A stretch of 64,000 nucleotides of DNA. Origin: DATBLE01 sp963775695. Its GTDB lineage: Bacteria; Actinomycetota; Thermoleophilia; Gaiellales; Gaiellaceae. The stretch spans positions 62,001 to 126,000 of the forward strand of contig CAVZJU010000009.1 in NCBI GenBank assembly GCA_963775695.1, in the 5' to 3' direction. This document shows, in pieces, positions 44,301 to 52,165 of the stretch (positions within the stretch are counted from its first letter, which is position 1; each line of letters starts with the position of its first letter). Position numbers and translations under genes: made by a program. Below the pieces are notes generated by a model. It was not told the origin of the DNA. It ran no database searches and saw only the letters and a list, made by a program, of their open reading frames with translations.

Positions 44301-44485
44301 TCGCGGACGAAGCGCTCGCGGAAGTCCTCGTCCGATGCGAGCTCCGGTACGAGCAGCTTCAAGGCCGCCTTGCGCCGGAGGCCGACGTGCTCCGCGAGGA
44401 AGACACGACCCACCGCGCCTCGGCCGAGCTCGCTCTGGATGCGGTAGGAGCCGATCTGGCTCCCGACGGCCGGCGTCACCGCCAT
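41378..44485 (-). CDS. Ser/Thr kinase fused to NB-ARC-type ATPase and helical repeats
   Basis: The 1035-residue protein (ATG 44485) has a kinase domain at 12-275 with HRDVKPEN at 136-143, but its DFG motif reads DFS (156-158). An ATPase of the AfsR/LuxR-MalT type follows with Walker A GPGGTGKTRLAL at about 336 and Walker B LLVILDNFEHLL at about 412. After a winged-helix region (LRGTIDWSYELLDEAARML), TPR-like repeats fill 650-1000. No DNA-binding domain is seen at either end. It is probably an STAND-type signalling switch. The next gene's stop is 5 bases upstream, so they are co-transcribed. Confidence 0.92.
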   Translation of the reverse strand: MAVTPAVGSQIGSYRIQSELGRGAVGRVFLAEHVGLRRKAALKLLVPELASDEDFRERFVRESQLVAAIEHPNMIPIFDAGEVEGVLFIAMRYVEGYDLRHLIGREGRLDPELALEIVRQVAAALDAAHAREIVHRDVKPENILIDVPTGRTYLTDFSIARRGRSSATERGVFAGTVSYASPEQIQGQETGPSADVYALGCVLYEALTGERPFPKETDVAVLFGHILDPPPRVSDKRPDLPGRLDAVVCRALAKDEGERYPSCGEFVAAARDALRSSTAAAADAPHPESPTPAVPGEKDRTKLPPPEGPLLGRTDDLTAVLGALRDDAVRLLTLTGPGGTGKTRLALEIGSSVADEFRNGICFVGLAAINDPAVVLPSIVAALGVEARGGGDDAGPATHEGLLEATRAELAGERLLVILDNFEHLLPAAATVSELLTALPSLKVLVTSRSPLHVRGEREHVVGPLEVPDPDAGDDLDVLAASPAVALFIQCAGEVSPGFSLDHANAPAIVEICRRLDGLPLAIELAAARLRLLTPAAVASRLENRLQLLTGGARDLPSRHQTLRGTIDWSYELLDEAARMLFARCAVFADGFTLGAAEQICATGELDSVLLVDALAALVDESLLRRREGACGDARFELLQTIREYALFRLIERRELDALRARHASWVVALAESAEPKLVGPDQAVWLRRLDDEAGNVRAALNWSLESGDVGTGLRIAGALFRLWSSRGQLSEARRWLDRALSVDAPVSAEVRAKGLYAAAYCALGQGEFSEAVTRFEESLHLSREQKDRAGVARCLAQLAWLLTARGDHEQGAALSRESLGLAREVGDTRTASLVLATLADIAFAEGDYRSASDLYAETLEARRALGDVRTVADALLKTGRARALAGERDRALTSLEEGLQLARALGDGWTTSVALASLAFVALLDNDGEAAVPLLGDALDWAIRRGDKRLVAECAACLAAAAVIRGDHDRAARLWGAADAARADIGAAISPVERFLLETRLPAVRASLGEERLQAARAEGAELGIEDSLAGAAG

Positions 44486-44489
44486 CCGG

Positions 44490-45344
44490 CTAATCCGCCC
44501 GGGTCGCCGCCCGCTCGAGCGTCGCCGCGTACTCCGTTGCGCTTGGCGGCCGGTCGAGCGGATCCTTCTGCAGTGCGGCGACGATCGCCTGGGAGAGCGG
44601 CGACGGCCAGGCCGCGCGACCGGCGCCCGGATCAAGTGGCTCCTCGTCGAGGTGCGCGATTCCAACCTCGAAGAGGCTGCGACCACCGAACGGAGTCCGA
44701 CCCGCGGCGCACTCGAACACCGTGCAGCCGAACGCGTAGACGTCCGTCGCCGGCGTCGCGGGCGCGCCCCGGATCACCTCGGGCGCCAGATACTCGAGCG
44801 TTCCCATCACCTGCCCGGGCCGCGTCAGGACCGTGTACGCCGTTCCCTTCGCAAGACCGAAATCGGTCAGGAAGGCGGCGTTGCCGGCGAGGAGAACGTT
44901 CGACGACTTGACATCTCGGTGGACGAGCCCGATCCGGTGCAGCGCGTCGAGAGCGGAGCCGATCTCGCCCGCAAGCCGAACGAGCTCGCCGATCGGTAAC
45001 GGCCCGCTCTCCCGAATCCGCCTCTCGAGGGTTGGCCCCTCGACGTACGCGACGGCGAGGAAGCTCCGTCCTTCTATCTCGCCCGCATCGAGGATCGGAA
45101 CGAGGTGCTCGTGGTGGGCTTCGGCGGCCGCCCGTGCTTCGTGCAGGAAGCGCTGCCTGAACGTGTTGTCGTCCGATAGGGCGGCCTTCAGGACTTTCAG
45201 CGCAACGGTCGTGCCGTCGGTGCCGCGGACGGCGCGGAAGACGAGCCCCATGCCGCCCTCGCCGAGCAGCTCCTCGAGGCGGAAGCCGGCGAAGCTATCC
45301 CCGACCGCGAGCTCGGGGATGCTTCCGGATCCGCGCGAGGCCAT
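44490..45344 (-). CDS. Soluble Ser/Thr protein kinase
   Basis: The 284-residue protein is a bare kinase domain: LLGEGGMGLVFRAVRG, HRDVKSSNVLL, TDFGLAKG and the APE-like LAPEVIRGA. No membrane helix or sensory domain. ATG at 45344 chosen at the start of the kinase fold; the frame runs much further upstream, but that is antisense to the antiporter. It is the first gene of a minus-strand run of three kinase genes followed by the KAS III gene, suggesting one signalling unit. Confidence 0.92.
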   Translation of the reverse strand: MASRGSGSIPELAVGDSFAGFRLEELLGEGGMGLVFRAVRGTDGTTVALKVLKAALSDDNTFRQRFLHEARAAAEAHHEHLVPILDAGEIEGRSFLAVAYVEGPTLERRIRESGPLPIGELVRLAGEIGSALDALHRIGLVHRDVKSSNVLLAGNAAFLTDFGLAKGTAYTVLTRPGQVMGTLEYLAPEVIRGAPATPATDVYAFGCTVFECAAGRTPFGGRSLFEVGIAHLDEEPLDPGAGRAAWPSPLSQAIVAALQKDPLDRPPSATEYAATLERAATRAD

Positions 45345-45425
45345 CGGCGTAGCGTACTTTCCGGCGGCGCCCCGAGCGGTTCGCGCGGCTTTAACGCGGG
45401 ACTCCGTGGCGTTAGGGTCGAGGCG

Positions 45426-48113
45426 ATGGGGTCGGGACTCGCAGCTCGTGAAGACGCCGCCGCCGTGTCCGGGGAACGGTTCGGCGGCGTACGCCTGGTC
45501 GCCGGATACACGGTGGTGACGACCTTCGTTGCCGCTGCCGTGATCGTCTCGGTCGTGATCGGCGATACCCGCAAGACGGCACCCGATGTCGCCGGGCGGT
45601 ACCGGGCGACTGAGAGGTCGTGCCTCCGGGGCGTCTTCTCGCTCGAGCAGTCGGGCAAGTACGTCGACCTCGCAGCGCCCGGTAGGGCAGGCGGCAAGCT
45701 GACCATATCGCACGGCCGCGTCCAGGGCCCCGTCACCTGCGGCGACGGGTCGGCGGCGCAGATCGACGTCGCCCGGGGCGCTGAACAGGCGCTGACCGGG
45801 AGCCTCGGCGGCGTCCCGTTCAGCGCAACCTACGTCGGCGAGCTGCCGAGACCAGGTGCGTCGGCGGAGCCCGTTGACCGATCGGGTGAAGAGACGTTCG
45901 GACGCCTCATGCTCGCGATCGCGGCGGTGATCCTCGCTGCCCGACTTGTGGGTGCGGTGCTCGGACGGCTCGGCCAGCCGAGGGTGATGGGGGAGGTCCT
46001 GGCCGGGATCCTGCTCGGACCGACGCTGCTCGGGGCGGTCGCGCCAGGCATCGAGCACTACCTGTTCCCTCCGGACATCGTCCCTCTGCTCACCGGCGCC
46101 GCGGAGATCGGGCTCGCCTTCTATCTCTTCCTCGTCGGCATGGAGCTCGACCCACGCATGCTTCGCGAGCGCATCACGCAGGCGGCGTTCATCTCGAACA
46201 CGAGCGTGGCCTTTCCCTTCGGGCTTGGTCTGCTCGTTGCGATCCCCCTCTACGAGCTGCTCGCGCCAGACAAGCCCTACCTGCCGTTCGCGCTCTTCAT
46301 CGGGGTCTCGATGTCGATTACCGCCTTCCCGGTTCTGGCTCGGATCCTCGTCGAGCGCCGGATGACGCGAGGTCCGGTGGGCAGCGTGGCGCTCGCCGGC
46401 GCGGCGATCGACGACGTCACGGCCTGGGGGCTGCTGGCGCTCGCGACGGCGGTCGCCGGCGCCGGATCGAGCCTGCGCGCATTCGAGGTGGTCGTGCTGG
46501 CGGCCCTGTTCACGGCGGGGATGATTCTGATCGGCCGGCCGCTCCTCGGCCGGGTTTCGGCGGCCTACGACGAGGCGGGGCACGTGCCGGCGCTGTGGCT
46601 CGGGACGATCTTCGTCAGCGTCCTGCTCTCCGCGTACGTCTCGCAGCAGATCGGCATCGCGGCGATCTTCGGCGCGTTCGTGATGGGGCTGATCATGCCG
46701 CGCCACGCCGGCCTGACCGACGACGTGAGCCGACGTCTCGAGGACTTCGTCGTCACCGTGCTCCTGCCGCTGTTCTTCGTCGTCACGGGCTTGCGAGTCG
46801 ATGTCGGCGCGCTCAACCGACCCGTCCTCTGGCTGCTGACGCTCGCCCTCATCGTGATCGCGATCACCGGCAAATGGCTCGGCGCGATGCTCGCCGCGCG
46901 CTACACGGGATTCGCGTTCCGAGACTCGGCCGCACTCGGTGCGCTCATGAACACCCGCGGCCTCACCGAGCTGATCGTGCTCACCATCGGCTTCGAGCTC
47001 GGACTCATCTCCCAGAGCTTGTTCACGATGCTCGTCCTGATGGCGCTGATCACGACGCTGATGACCGGCCCCGCCCTGCGCATCCTCGACGCCAGGGGCG
47101 AGCTCTCGGCGCCGCCGGAGGACGAGCTGCGGCGGGCCACGCCGGCGCAGACCGCGCCCGAGGAGCCCGCAGTAGAAGGGTCGATCATCGTCGCGCCCCA
47201 GGATGAGCGCAGCATGGACGCGCTACTCGCGCTCGCCGAGCCGCTCTCGCGCTCTCAGCCGCCCCGAGAGCTCATCCTCGCGCGACTCCTCGTCCCGGCG
47301 CGCATCGCCACCGGTCTCGTCGGCGACGACCGCGAGCTCCAGCTCGCCGCCGCCGACGTCAACCGGCGGCGTGAGCTCCTCGCGGCGCACGGCGTCCAGA
47401 CACGCGCAGTCGCCTTCACCTCACCCGACCCGGGAGACGACCTCGTTCGCCTCTCCCGCGAGCAGGACATCGACCTCGTCTTGCTCAACGGCCGCCGTCC
47501 GCTCGTGGGTGAGGGAGTGCCGCGCGGCGACGTGGGCAAGGTGCTCGACAAGGCGCCTTGCGACGTCGCCGTGCTCGTCGAGCGGGAGGCGGTCCCGGTC
47601 ATCGACGCGGACCACCCGGTGATGATCCCATTCGGCGGCGCCGACCACGACTGGGCGGCGCTCGAGCTCGGCGCCTGGATCGCGTCCGCCCGCCAGGCGC
47701 CGCTCAGGCTGCTGGGAGCCGGGCGGGGAGAGGGCGACGGTTCCCGCGATGCGAGCCGGCTGCTCGCTTCGGCCTCGCTCGTCGTCCAGCAGCTCGCCGG
47801 GATCCCGGCGGAGCCCATGCTCGTCCAACCGGGTCCGGAGCTCGTCGAGAGCGTAGGTGGTGCCGGGCTGTTGGTGATCGGGCTCTCCGAGCGGTGGCGA
47901 CAGGAGGGGCTCGGCCCGGTGCGCTCCCAGATCGCGAAGGCGGCGGCCGCACCGACGCTGTTCGTCCGTCGTGGCATCCGCGAGTCGGCGCTTGCGCCGA
48001 AGGGCGACCTCACCCGCTTCCGCTGGTCGGCGGCCGGCCCGCCTGAGCGGACCTTAGCGGCCCGTCCTGCTCGAGCGTCCGCTCAAGATCCCGGCCCTCG
48101 ACGTAGCGCATAG
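45426..48113 (+). CDS. Kef-type (CPA2) cation/proton antiporter with extra N- and C-terminal domains
   Basis: The 895-residue protein has a first helix at about 25-45, an external domain of about 100 residues with two Cys (ERSCLRGVF; PVTCGDGS), then a CPA2 antiporter core of about 12 helices (GQPRVMGEVLAGILLGPTLL, AGAAIDDVTAWG, NTRGLTELIVL). Two UspA-like regions follow (about 585-720 and 725-850). Substrate is probably K+ or Na+ against H+. The last 20 or so residues, starting near 48050, are antisense to a kinase fragment. The native stop has therefore been lost and the gene now ends in foreign sequence. Confidence 0.9.
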   Translation: MGSGLAAREDAAAVSGERFGGVRLVAGYTVVTTFVAAAVIVSVVIGDTRKTAPDVAGRYRATERSCLRGVFSLEQSGKYVDLAAPGRAGGKLTISHGRVQGPVTCGDGSAAQIDVARGAEQALTGSLGGVPFSATYVGELPRPGASAEPVDRSGEETFGRLMLAIAAVILAARLVGAVLGRLGQPRVMGEVLAGILLGPTLLGAVAPGIEHYLFPPDIVPLLTGAAEIGLAFYLFLVGMELDPRMLRERITQAAFISNTSVAFPFGLGLLVAIPLYELLAPDKPYLPFALFIGVSMSITAFPVLARILVERRMTRGPVGSVALAGAAIDDVTAWGLLALATAVAGAGSSLRAFEVVVLAALFTAGMILIGRPLLGRVSAAYDEAGHVPALWLGTIFVSVLLSAYVSQQIGIAAIFGAFVMGLIMPRHAGLTDDVSRRLEDFVVTVLLPLFFVVTGLRVDVGALNRPVLWLLTLALIVIAITGKWLGAMLAARYTGFAFRDSAALGALMNTRGLTELIVLTIGFELGLISQSLFTMLVLMALITTLMTGPALRILDARGELSAPPEDELRRATPAQTAPEEPAVEGSIIVAPQDERSMDALLALAEPLSRSQPPRELILARLLVPARIATGLVGDDRELQLAAADVNRRRELLAAHGVQTRAVAFTSPDPGDDLVRLSREQDIDLVLLNGRRPLVGEGVPRGDVGKVLDKAPCDVAVLVEREAVPVIDADHPVMIPFGGADHDWAALELGAWIASARQAPLRLLGAGRGEGDGSRDASRLLASASLVVQQLAGIPAEPMLVQPGPELVESVGGAGLLVIGLSERWRQEGLGPVRSQIAKAAAAPTLFVRRGIRESALAPKGDLTRFRWSAAGPPERTLAARPARASAQDPGPRRSA

Positions 48114-48393
48114 CGATATACAGGCAGTCCTCTTCCTCGCCGGCGTCGTAGAGAGGAATGATGTTCGGATGGTCGAGATGCGCAGCCAGATGGGACTCCT
48201 GAAGGAATCGCTCTCTGAACGTCTCGTCTATCTCGACGATCTGATGAACGAGCAGCTTGAGCGCAACCTTCCGCGACAAGCTCACCTGCTCGGCGAGATA
48301 GACGACGCTCATCCCGCCACGCCCGAGCACGGACTCGATCCGGAAACCCGCGACCTTCGTACCGATCCGGGTATGTGCTGCGCGAGGTGCCAT
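48050..48393 (-). pseudogene. Truncated Ser/Thr kinase, N-lobe only
   Basis: From ATG 48393 the minus strand encodes a normal kinase start (FRIESVLGRGGMSVVYLAEQ, VALKLLVHQI, HLDHPNIIPLYDAGEEED, YVEGRDLERTLEQ). Homology stops at about 48050, before the catalytic loop, where the antiporter end begins. It closely resembles the start of the kinase at 14-1699. A deletion joined the two genes tail to tail. Confidence 0.85.
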
Positions 48394-48829
48394 ACCGGGC
48401 CTCTGGCGTTGCAGCCTCCGGCCGGAAAAAACAACGCGCAAGTACCGCCCGAAGCAACTGAGCGCATCCGCACGCCCAACAGAGCGGGTCAGGTACGTAC
48501 CTGGGTGAGAACCGCATGAACAAGCCATTTCTGCCCGCGTGCCGGAATGCGTACGGTCTGCGTACTTCGCGCCGAATTGCGGCGTCGAGCTCGGCCCGCC
48601 TCAGTGTCCCAGCCTCCCCCAGGCGGAAGCTGGGGGCTGAAAAAGGCGTCGGCCCCCTTGGGACTCCGATGGTCGGTCGTGAAGAAGACCGTTGCTCTCG
48701 TTGCTCGGCGCCTTCTCTCGCATGCGCATCAGGGTTGGGTAGCTACCGGAGCGCTGCCGGGGCGGGCTGCGGCTTACTGTCGCTGGGGCCGGCTTGACGC
48801 CGACCCGTCGCGGCGGGCACGGTCGAGCG
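48394..48829. other. Intergenic stretch with a short hairpin
   Basis: No convincing gene is seen. The only structure is a 7-bp hairpin, CCCCCAG at 48616-48622 and CTGGGGG at 48630-48636, followed on the plus strand by CTGAAAAAGG. It may be a relic terminator. Confidence 0.4.
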
Positions 48830-49339
48830 ATGCGAACCGTTTTCCTGTTCCGGCACGCGAAGTCGAGCTGGTCAGATCCAACGCTTGCGGACATCGACCG
48901 GCCGCTCGCTCCACGAGGCGAGCGCGCCGCGAAGAAGATCGCCGCCTACGTGCGGCAGAAGAGGATTCGGCCAGCCCTTGTCCTCTGCTCGCCCTCGGTT
49001 CGTACCCGCCGGACACTCGAGGCGATCGAGCCGTCGCTGGGCAAGAGCTGCACTGTCGAGCTCGTGCCGGCGCTCTACGCCGGCTCGCACCAGGAGCTGC
49101 TTCGGCAGCTCCAGGCTCTCCCCGACGCCGTCGCGTCGGTCATGCTCGTGGGGCACAACCCTGGCCTCCAGCAGCTTGCGCTGGCGCTCGCGAGGGGCGG
49201 CGCCGAGCTCCCGAGACTGGAGGAAAAGCTTCCTACCGGCGCGCTCGCCACACTCGTCGCCGACTGCGAGAGCTGGGTGGCGCTGAGACCCGGTGACGCA
49301 GAGCTCGTGGATTACGTCGTCCCCAGAGATCTCGGCTGA
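48830..49339 (+). CDS. sixA: SixA-like phosphohistidine phosphatase
   Basis: The 169-residue histidine phosphatase family protein has the catalytic RHAKSSW near its N-terminus, RPLAPRGERAAKKIAAYV, SPSVRTRRTLEAI and the second His in VMLVGHNPGLQQLAL. It removes phosphate from phosphohistidine proteins or small substrates. ATG at 48830. It stands alone after the truncated kinase and before a convergent orphan gene. Confidence 0.88.
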   Translation: MRTVFLFRHAKSSWSDPTLADIDRPLAPRGERAAKKIAAYVRQKRIRPALVLCSPSVRTRRTLEAIEPSLGKSCTVELVPALYAGSHQELLRQLQALPDAVASVMLVGHNPGLQQLALALARGGAELPRLEEKLPTGALATLVADCESWVALRPGDAELVDYVVPRDLG

Positions 49340-49343
49340 GCGG

Positions 49344-49356
49344 CCTCCTGGTCTCC
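49344..49356. repeat. Short dispersed repeat, copy 1
   Basis: Core CCTCCTGGTC just after the sixA stop. One of six copies in intergenic DNA between 49.3 and 53.5 kb. Confidence 0.4.
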
Positions 49357-49383
49357 ACTCCGGGGCCACAAGGAGCTGACCCT

Positions 49384-49394
49384 ACCTCCTGGCC
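49384..49394. repeat. Short dispersed repeat, copy 2
   Basis: Core ACCTCCTGGCC, 28 bases after copy 1, between sixA and the convergent orphan gene. Confidence 0.35.
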
Positions 49395-49556
49395 AGCCTC
49401 CGGAAGGCTCATCAGTTGCTGATCGTCTGACAGCGACCCTCATGGTCGTGGCTCAGGGAGCGGTGCCGCCCGAGAGACCGAAGTTGCGTCGTTGTTACTA
49501 GCCCGCTAGGACGCGCACTTCGAGCCGGTGAGCGACAGGTCGCGCCCGCCTCGGAA

Positions 49557-50249
49557 CTACCCAGTTTGTGCTGGACTTGTTGCTGGGATATTCCAGACCG
49601 TCAGGCTCCAGAAGAAGACGCCTCCCGTCACCTGCTTGATCGTGAACCTGTGCGCGAGGTCGGGATCGTCGGTTGCGGCAAGGCTCGCAATCAGAGGCTG
49701 GTTCAAGTGGTGGCCCGGTCGCATCTGAAATTCTCCGAAGGAGTGATCGTCGATTAGGCACTCGACCGCGGCGTAGTAGTCCGGGCTGTAGTACTGGTCG
49801 GGGTATGTCTGCGCCGAGGGCAAGAACAGGTAGTAGCCGGTCTCTGGCGCGGCGAAGTGGCACCAGACCTGCCCGGTGAGGGCGCGTGGCGGGATCAGCC
49901 CGCCGAGGTCGTCTGCGCCGGCGAAGTACGCGTAGCAGTTCGCCTGGGCGTCGAACAAGGTGAGCAGGCTGCCGGGAAAGTCGGCGTCCCAGACGAACGT
50001 GCCGCCCAGTGCCGTCCCGCGGGTCTCGCAGACACTGAAGTAGGCAACCTCGCCCCAGACTTCAGGCCGCTCGAGCATCGGCAGCCGCTCGATGGCCTTA
50101 CCCGCACCCTCCACTTGCCTGAGCGCTTCGAGCGTCTCATGGGGCGTCTTCGACGGAGGGGGCGTTGCTTTCGGCGGTGCCTGTCTCAGCAACGTCGTCA
50201 CGGGAAACGCCGCAAGAGGCTCGACCACGAGCAGTTCGACGTCGGTCAT
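49557..50249 (-). CDS. Orphan protein of unknown function
   Basis: The 230-residue protein has a good ribosome site (AAGGGAAG) before the ATG at 50249. It has an N-terminal Pro-rich stretch (QAPPKATPPPSKTPHETLEA), then a mainly beta-type sequence rich in aromatic residues (DADFPGSLLTLFDAQANCYA; FAAPETGYYLFLPSAQTYPD). The C-terminus, FTIKQVTGGVFFWSLTVWN, looks like a final beta-sheet pair. No signal peptide. I do not recognise the family; the fold could be a jelly roll. Confidence 0.7.
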   Translation of the reverse strand: MTDVELLVVEPLAAFPVTTLLRQAPPKATPPPSKTPHETLEALRQVEGAGKAIERLPMLERPEVWGEVAYFSVCETRGTALGGTFVWDADFPGSLLTLFDAQANCYAYFAGADDLGGLIPPRALTGQVWCHFAAPETGYYLFLPSAQTYPDQYYSPDYYAAVECLIDDHSFGEFQMRPGHHLNQPLIASLAATDDPDLAHRFTIKQVTGGVFFWSLTVWNIPATSPAQTG

Positions 50250-50556
50250 TTCGGCACTTCCCTTCGCGTGAACCCCTGTCCGGATTGATCGCCCATCCCG
50301 CCGCCTCCTCTCAGGGTCGTGACCCCGAAGAAATCGTGTGCAACCAGTAGACCGAGCCTAGGCCGGCATCGAGTTCGCCTCTACCGTGCTAACCACCGAA
50401 CCGGCTACCGCGGCAACCCCCTAGGGGCGGCAGCGGCCCGAGCAGCGCCTCCGTCGACCACGGAACTACGGCGACGCACAGATCCGCTCCGGTGCTGCAT
50501 TGAGCTGTGACCTCCTGCTCGGGTTCTAGAGGTGGACTCATGGCCATTCCAGAAGA
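50250..50556. other. Intergenic stretch with one repeat copy
   Basis: No gene is seen between the start of the orphan gene and the hairpin at 50557. It holds repeat copy 3 at 50507-50520 and otherwise unremarkable sequence. Confidence 0.4.
50507..50520. repeat. Short dispersed repeat, copy 3
   Basis: GTGACCTCCTGCTC; one mismatch from the core of the other copies. Confidence 0.3.
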
Positions 50557-50584
50557 AGCCTCCTGGCATGTGCGCCAGGAGGCT
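50557..50584 (-). terminator. Strong hairpin downstream of the DinB-like gene
   Basis: Perfect 11-bp stem, AGCCTCCTGGC at 50557-50567 and GCCAGGAGGCT at 50574-50584, with a 6-base loop. On the minus strand it lies 41 bases past the stop of the gene at 50625 and is followed by TCTTCT. Its arms contain the core of the dispersed repeat. Confidence 0.6.
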
Positions 50585-50624
50585 GACCAAGGGATGCGGG
50601 TGGCGTCCCCGCGTTCTTCTGGTG

Positions 50625-51296
50625 CTAGAAGATCTCCGCTGGCAGTGTCAAACCCGCGAGGCTCGTGAGCGAAAGGGCGCCCGTGGGGTCGTGCCCGCGT
50701 CCGTCGAGGAGGGCGAGCAGCTGCCGGTAGTGGAAGGCGGCGTGCCAGCGCTGGGAGTCGAGCAAATTCGCGTACGTCACGCCGCCACGCGGGGATGTGA
50801 TGTCCGGATCGTCGGTGAGCAGGTCGGTCTCGCTCTCGTGCAGCCAGTCCCGCCAGGCTACGCGGCGGTCGCTTGCGTAGGCGACGACCGCGGCCGCGTC
50901 CTGTAGCGCTGCTTCACGGTCTTCGTCGAGGGTCGGGTCCCAGTCGAAGTGGCCGGTTTCGAACGCGATGGGGAGGAGTTCGAACGGGTGGAAGACGTTC
51001 ACGGTCAGGTTGCGCAGGGAGCGGCCGCGCGATGGCGTCGGAGTGGTGAGCGTCTGCTGGTCGAGCGGCTGAATCAGCTTCAGCCAGGCGTCGAGGATGG
51101 AGGCGGCGTCCCACGCGAGCTGCGTGACCTCGAGTTGCGCGGGCGCCTCGAGGCCGAGCATCGACGCGAGCTGAGAGGTGTGCAGGATCGGTGAGGCGAC
51201 GCCGCCGACGACGAGGCACGGGACGATTGGCCGACCGGCACCAACCCAGCGCGCCGCGCCAGCGGGCTCGCGAATGTTCACCGACTCGAACTCCAC
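50625..51296 (-). CDS. Glutaredoxin-like/DinB-like fusion, N-terminus damaged
   Basis: The 223-residue reading starts at GTG 51296. The first 60 residues resemble the second half of a glutaredoxin (FESVNIREPAGAARWVG, VPCLVVGGVASPILH). The rest, from about 75, resembles a DinB/MDMPI-type helical bundle (LDAWLKLIQPLDQQTL, LRNLTVNVFHPFELLP, DSQRWHAAFHYRQLLALL). Upstream of the GTG the same frame gives AAEEFLGKQG after a Cys-Cys pair, but a TGA lies just before, so the glutaredoxin active site is broken off by a frameshift or truncation. The DinB-like part may still fold. Confidence 0.6.
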   Translation of the reverse strand: MEFESVNIREPAGAARWVGAGRPIVPCLVVGGVASPILHTSQLASMLGLEAPAQLEVTQLAWDAASILDAWLKLIQPLDQQTLTTPTPSRGRSLRNLTVNVFHPFELLPIAFETGHFDWDPTLDEDREAALQDAAAVVAYASDRRVAWRDWLHESETDLLTDDPDITSPRGGVTYANLLDSQRWHAAFHYRQLLALLDGRGHDPTGALSLTSLAGLTLPAEIF

Positions 51297-51485
51297 CCCC
51301 TGCTTGCCAAGGAACTCCTCGGCTGCACGACAGCATGCTCAAGCAGGCTGCCAGAACAGAGCGGGAAGCTCGGGCACGCGGCGAATCTACAACAGCGCTT
51401 CGCTGGGCTGTCCCCCACCGACCGAGGACGGCATTGGGCGAGCCTGGCTGCCCGCCTTCTGGCCACCCGCCGGGGCGTCGCGACC

Positions 51486-51520
51486 CCTGGCTTGCACCCT
51501 GACCTGACCTCCTGGTCTCA
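51486..51520. repeat. Dispersed repeat, copy 4 (long form)
   Basis: A 35-base copy beginning CCTGGCTTGCA and ending ACCTCCTGGTCT plus two bases; 27 of 35 positions agree with copy 5. Contains the dyad GACC-TCCT-GGTC (51506-51517). It ends at the stop codon of the DCC gene. Confidence 0.55.
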
Positions 51521-51994
51521 CGCCCAGGAACGGCCTCCCCGCCTGGCGATGACTTGGTCGGCCCGCTTCACGCAGTAGCGGGGGAGCACCCGGCCGAACA
51601 GGCTCCGCTTGCTCGCTACGACTTGGTATGTGGATTCGGCCGCGTGCGGGAACCGCCGAGTGAGCCATGCCAATGGCCTTCCGCCGGGTAGACGGGCAAA
51701 CAGTGTCGGGAATGCCGCGCCGGCGGCGAGCACTTTTCTGTCCGTTTCGGCCATGGCATACCACGAACGTGGACGCTCCTCGGATCCATCCGGGCCGAGT
51801 CGATGGCGTACGTCCTGGTAAGCCGTCGCCGATAGTGCCTGCCGACGATCCCAGAGCAGGAGGGTGGCGACAACGCACCGGCAGAAGCCACAGTCGCGGT
51901 CGTAGACGACGATGAGTCCAGATCGTCCCGGTCGCTCAGCCTGCGTCAGCGCTGCTCCTCGAGCCGCAAGAGGCCATAGCGCCACGCTACCCAT
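51518..51994 (-). CDS. DCC-family (DUF393) thiol-disulfide oxidoreductase-like protein
   Basis: The 158-residue protein has the family's defining DxxCxxC motif in VVYDRDCGFCRCVVATLLLW, then a PRSWYAMAETDRKVLAAG segment and a basic C-terminus. DCC proteins are thioredoxin-fold proteins thought to handle disulfides. The ATG at 51994 is preferred to the TTG at 52027, which lies inside repeat copy 5. Genomic neighbours are all orphan or broken genes. Confidence 0.82.
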   Translation of the reverse strand: MGSVALWPLAARGAALTQAERPGRSGLIVVYDRDCGFCRCVVATLLLWDRRQALSATAYQDVRHRLGPDGSEERPRSWYAMAETDRKVLAAGAAFPTLFARLPGGRPLAWLTRRFPHAAESTYQVVASKRSLFGRVLPRYCVKRADQVIARRGGRSWA

Positions 51995-52015
51995 CCCGCG
52001 CCGACCATCGCGTCT

Positions 52016-52050
52016 CCTGGCTTGCAACCAGATTCAACCTCCTGGTCTTG
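52016..52050. repeat. Dispersed repeat, copy 5 (long form)
   Basis: 35 bases beginning CCTGGCTTGCA and containing ACCTCCTGGTCT; partner of copy 4. It directly borders the integrase fragment. Confidence 0.55.
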
Positions 52051-52165
52051 CTCGAGCCACCTCTTGGACCTGTCTTGCGTTGAGCCCGTGGCGGGACAGC
52101 AGCGTGGCGCGGGTGTGACGCAACGTGTGGAAGCCGCACCAAGCCCCGGTCGAGCGCGTGCTGCA
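52050..52165 (-). pseudogene. Tyrosine recombinase C-terminal fragment
   Basis: Minus-strand translation gives CGFHTLRHTRATLLSRHGLN and then ARQVQ, the box II motif of phage-type integrases with the catalytic His and Arg (HxLRH). Shortly after, the frame is lost: a neighbouring frame continues with RWLEQ, where integrases have W-L-G-H. The fragment lacks the rest of the protein, including the nucleophile Tyr. It is fused upstream to an unrelated Rossmann fragment. Confidence 0.7.

Noticed and set aside
44490..46706. A 738-residue reading placing a long Arg/Glu/His-rich region before the kinase.
   Set aside because: The extra part is the complement of the antiporter gene and has the composition of antisense high-GC DNA.
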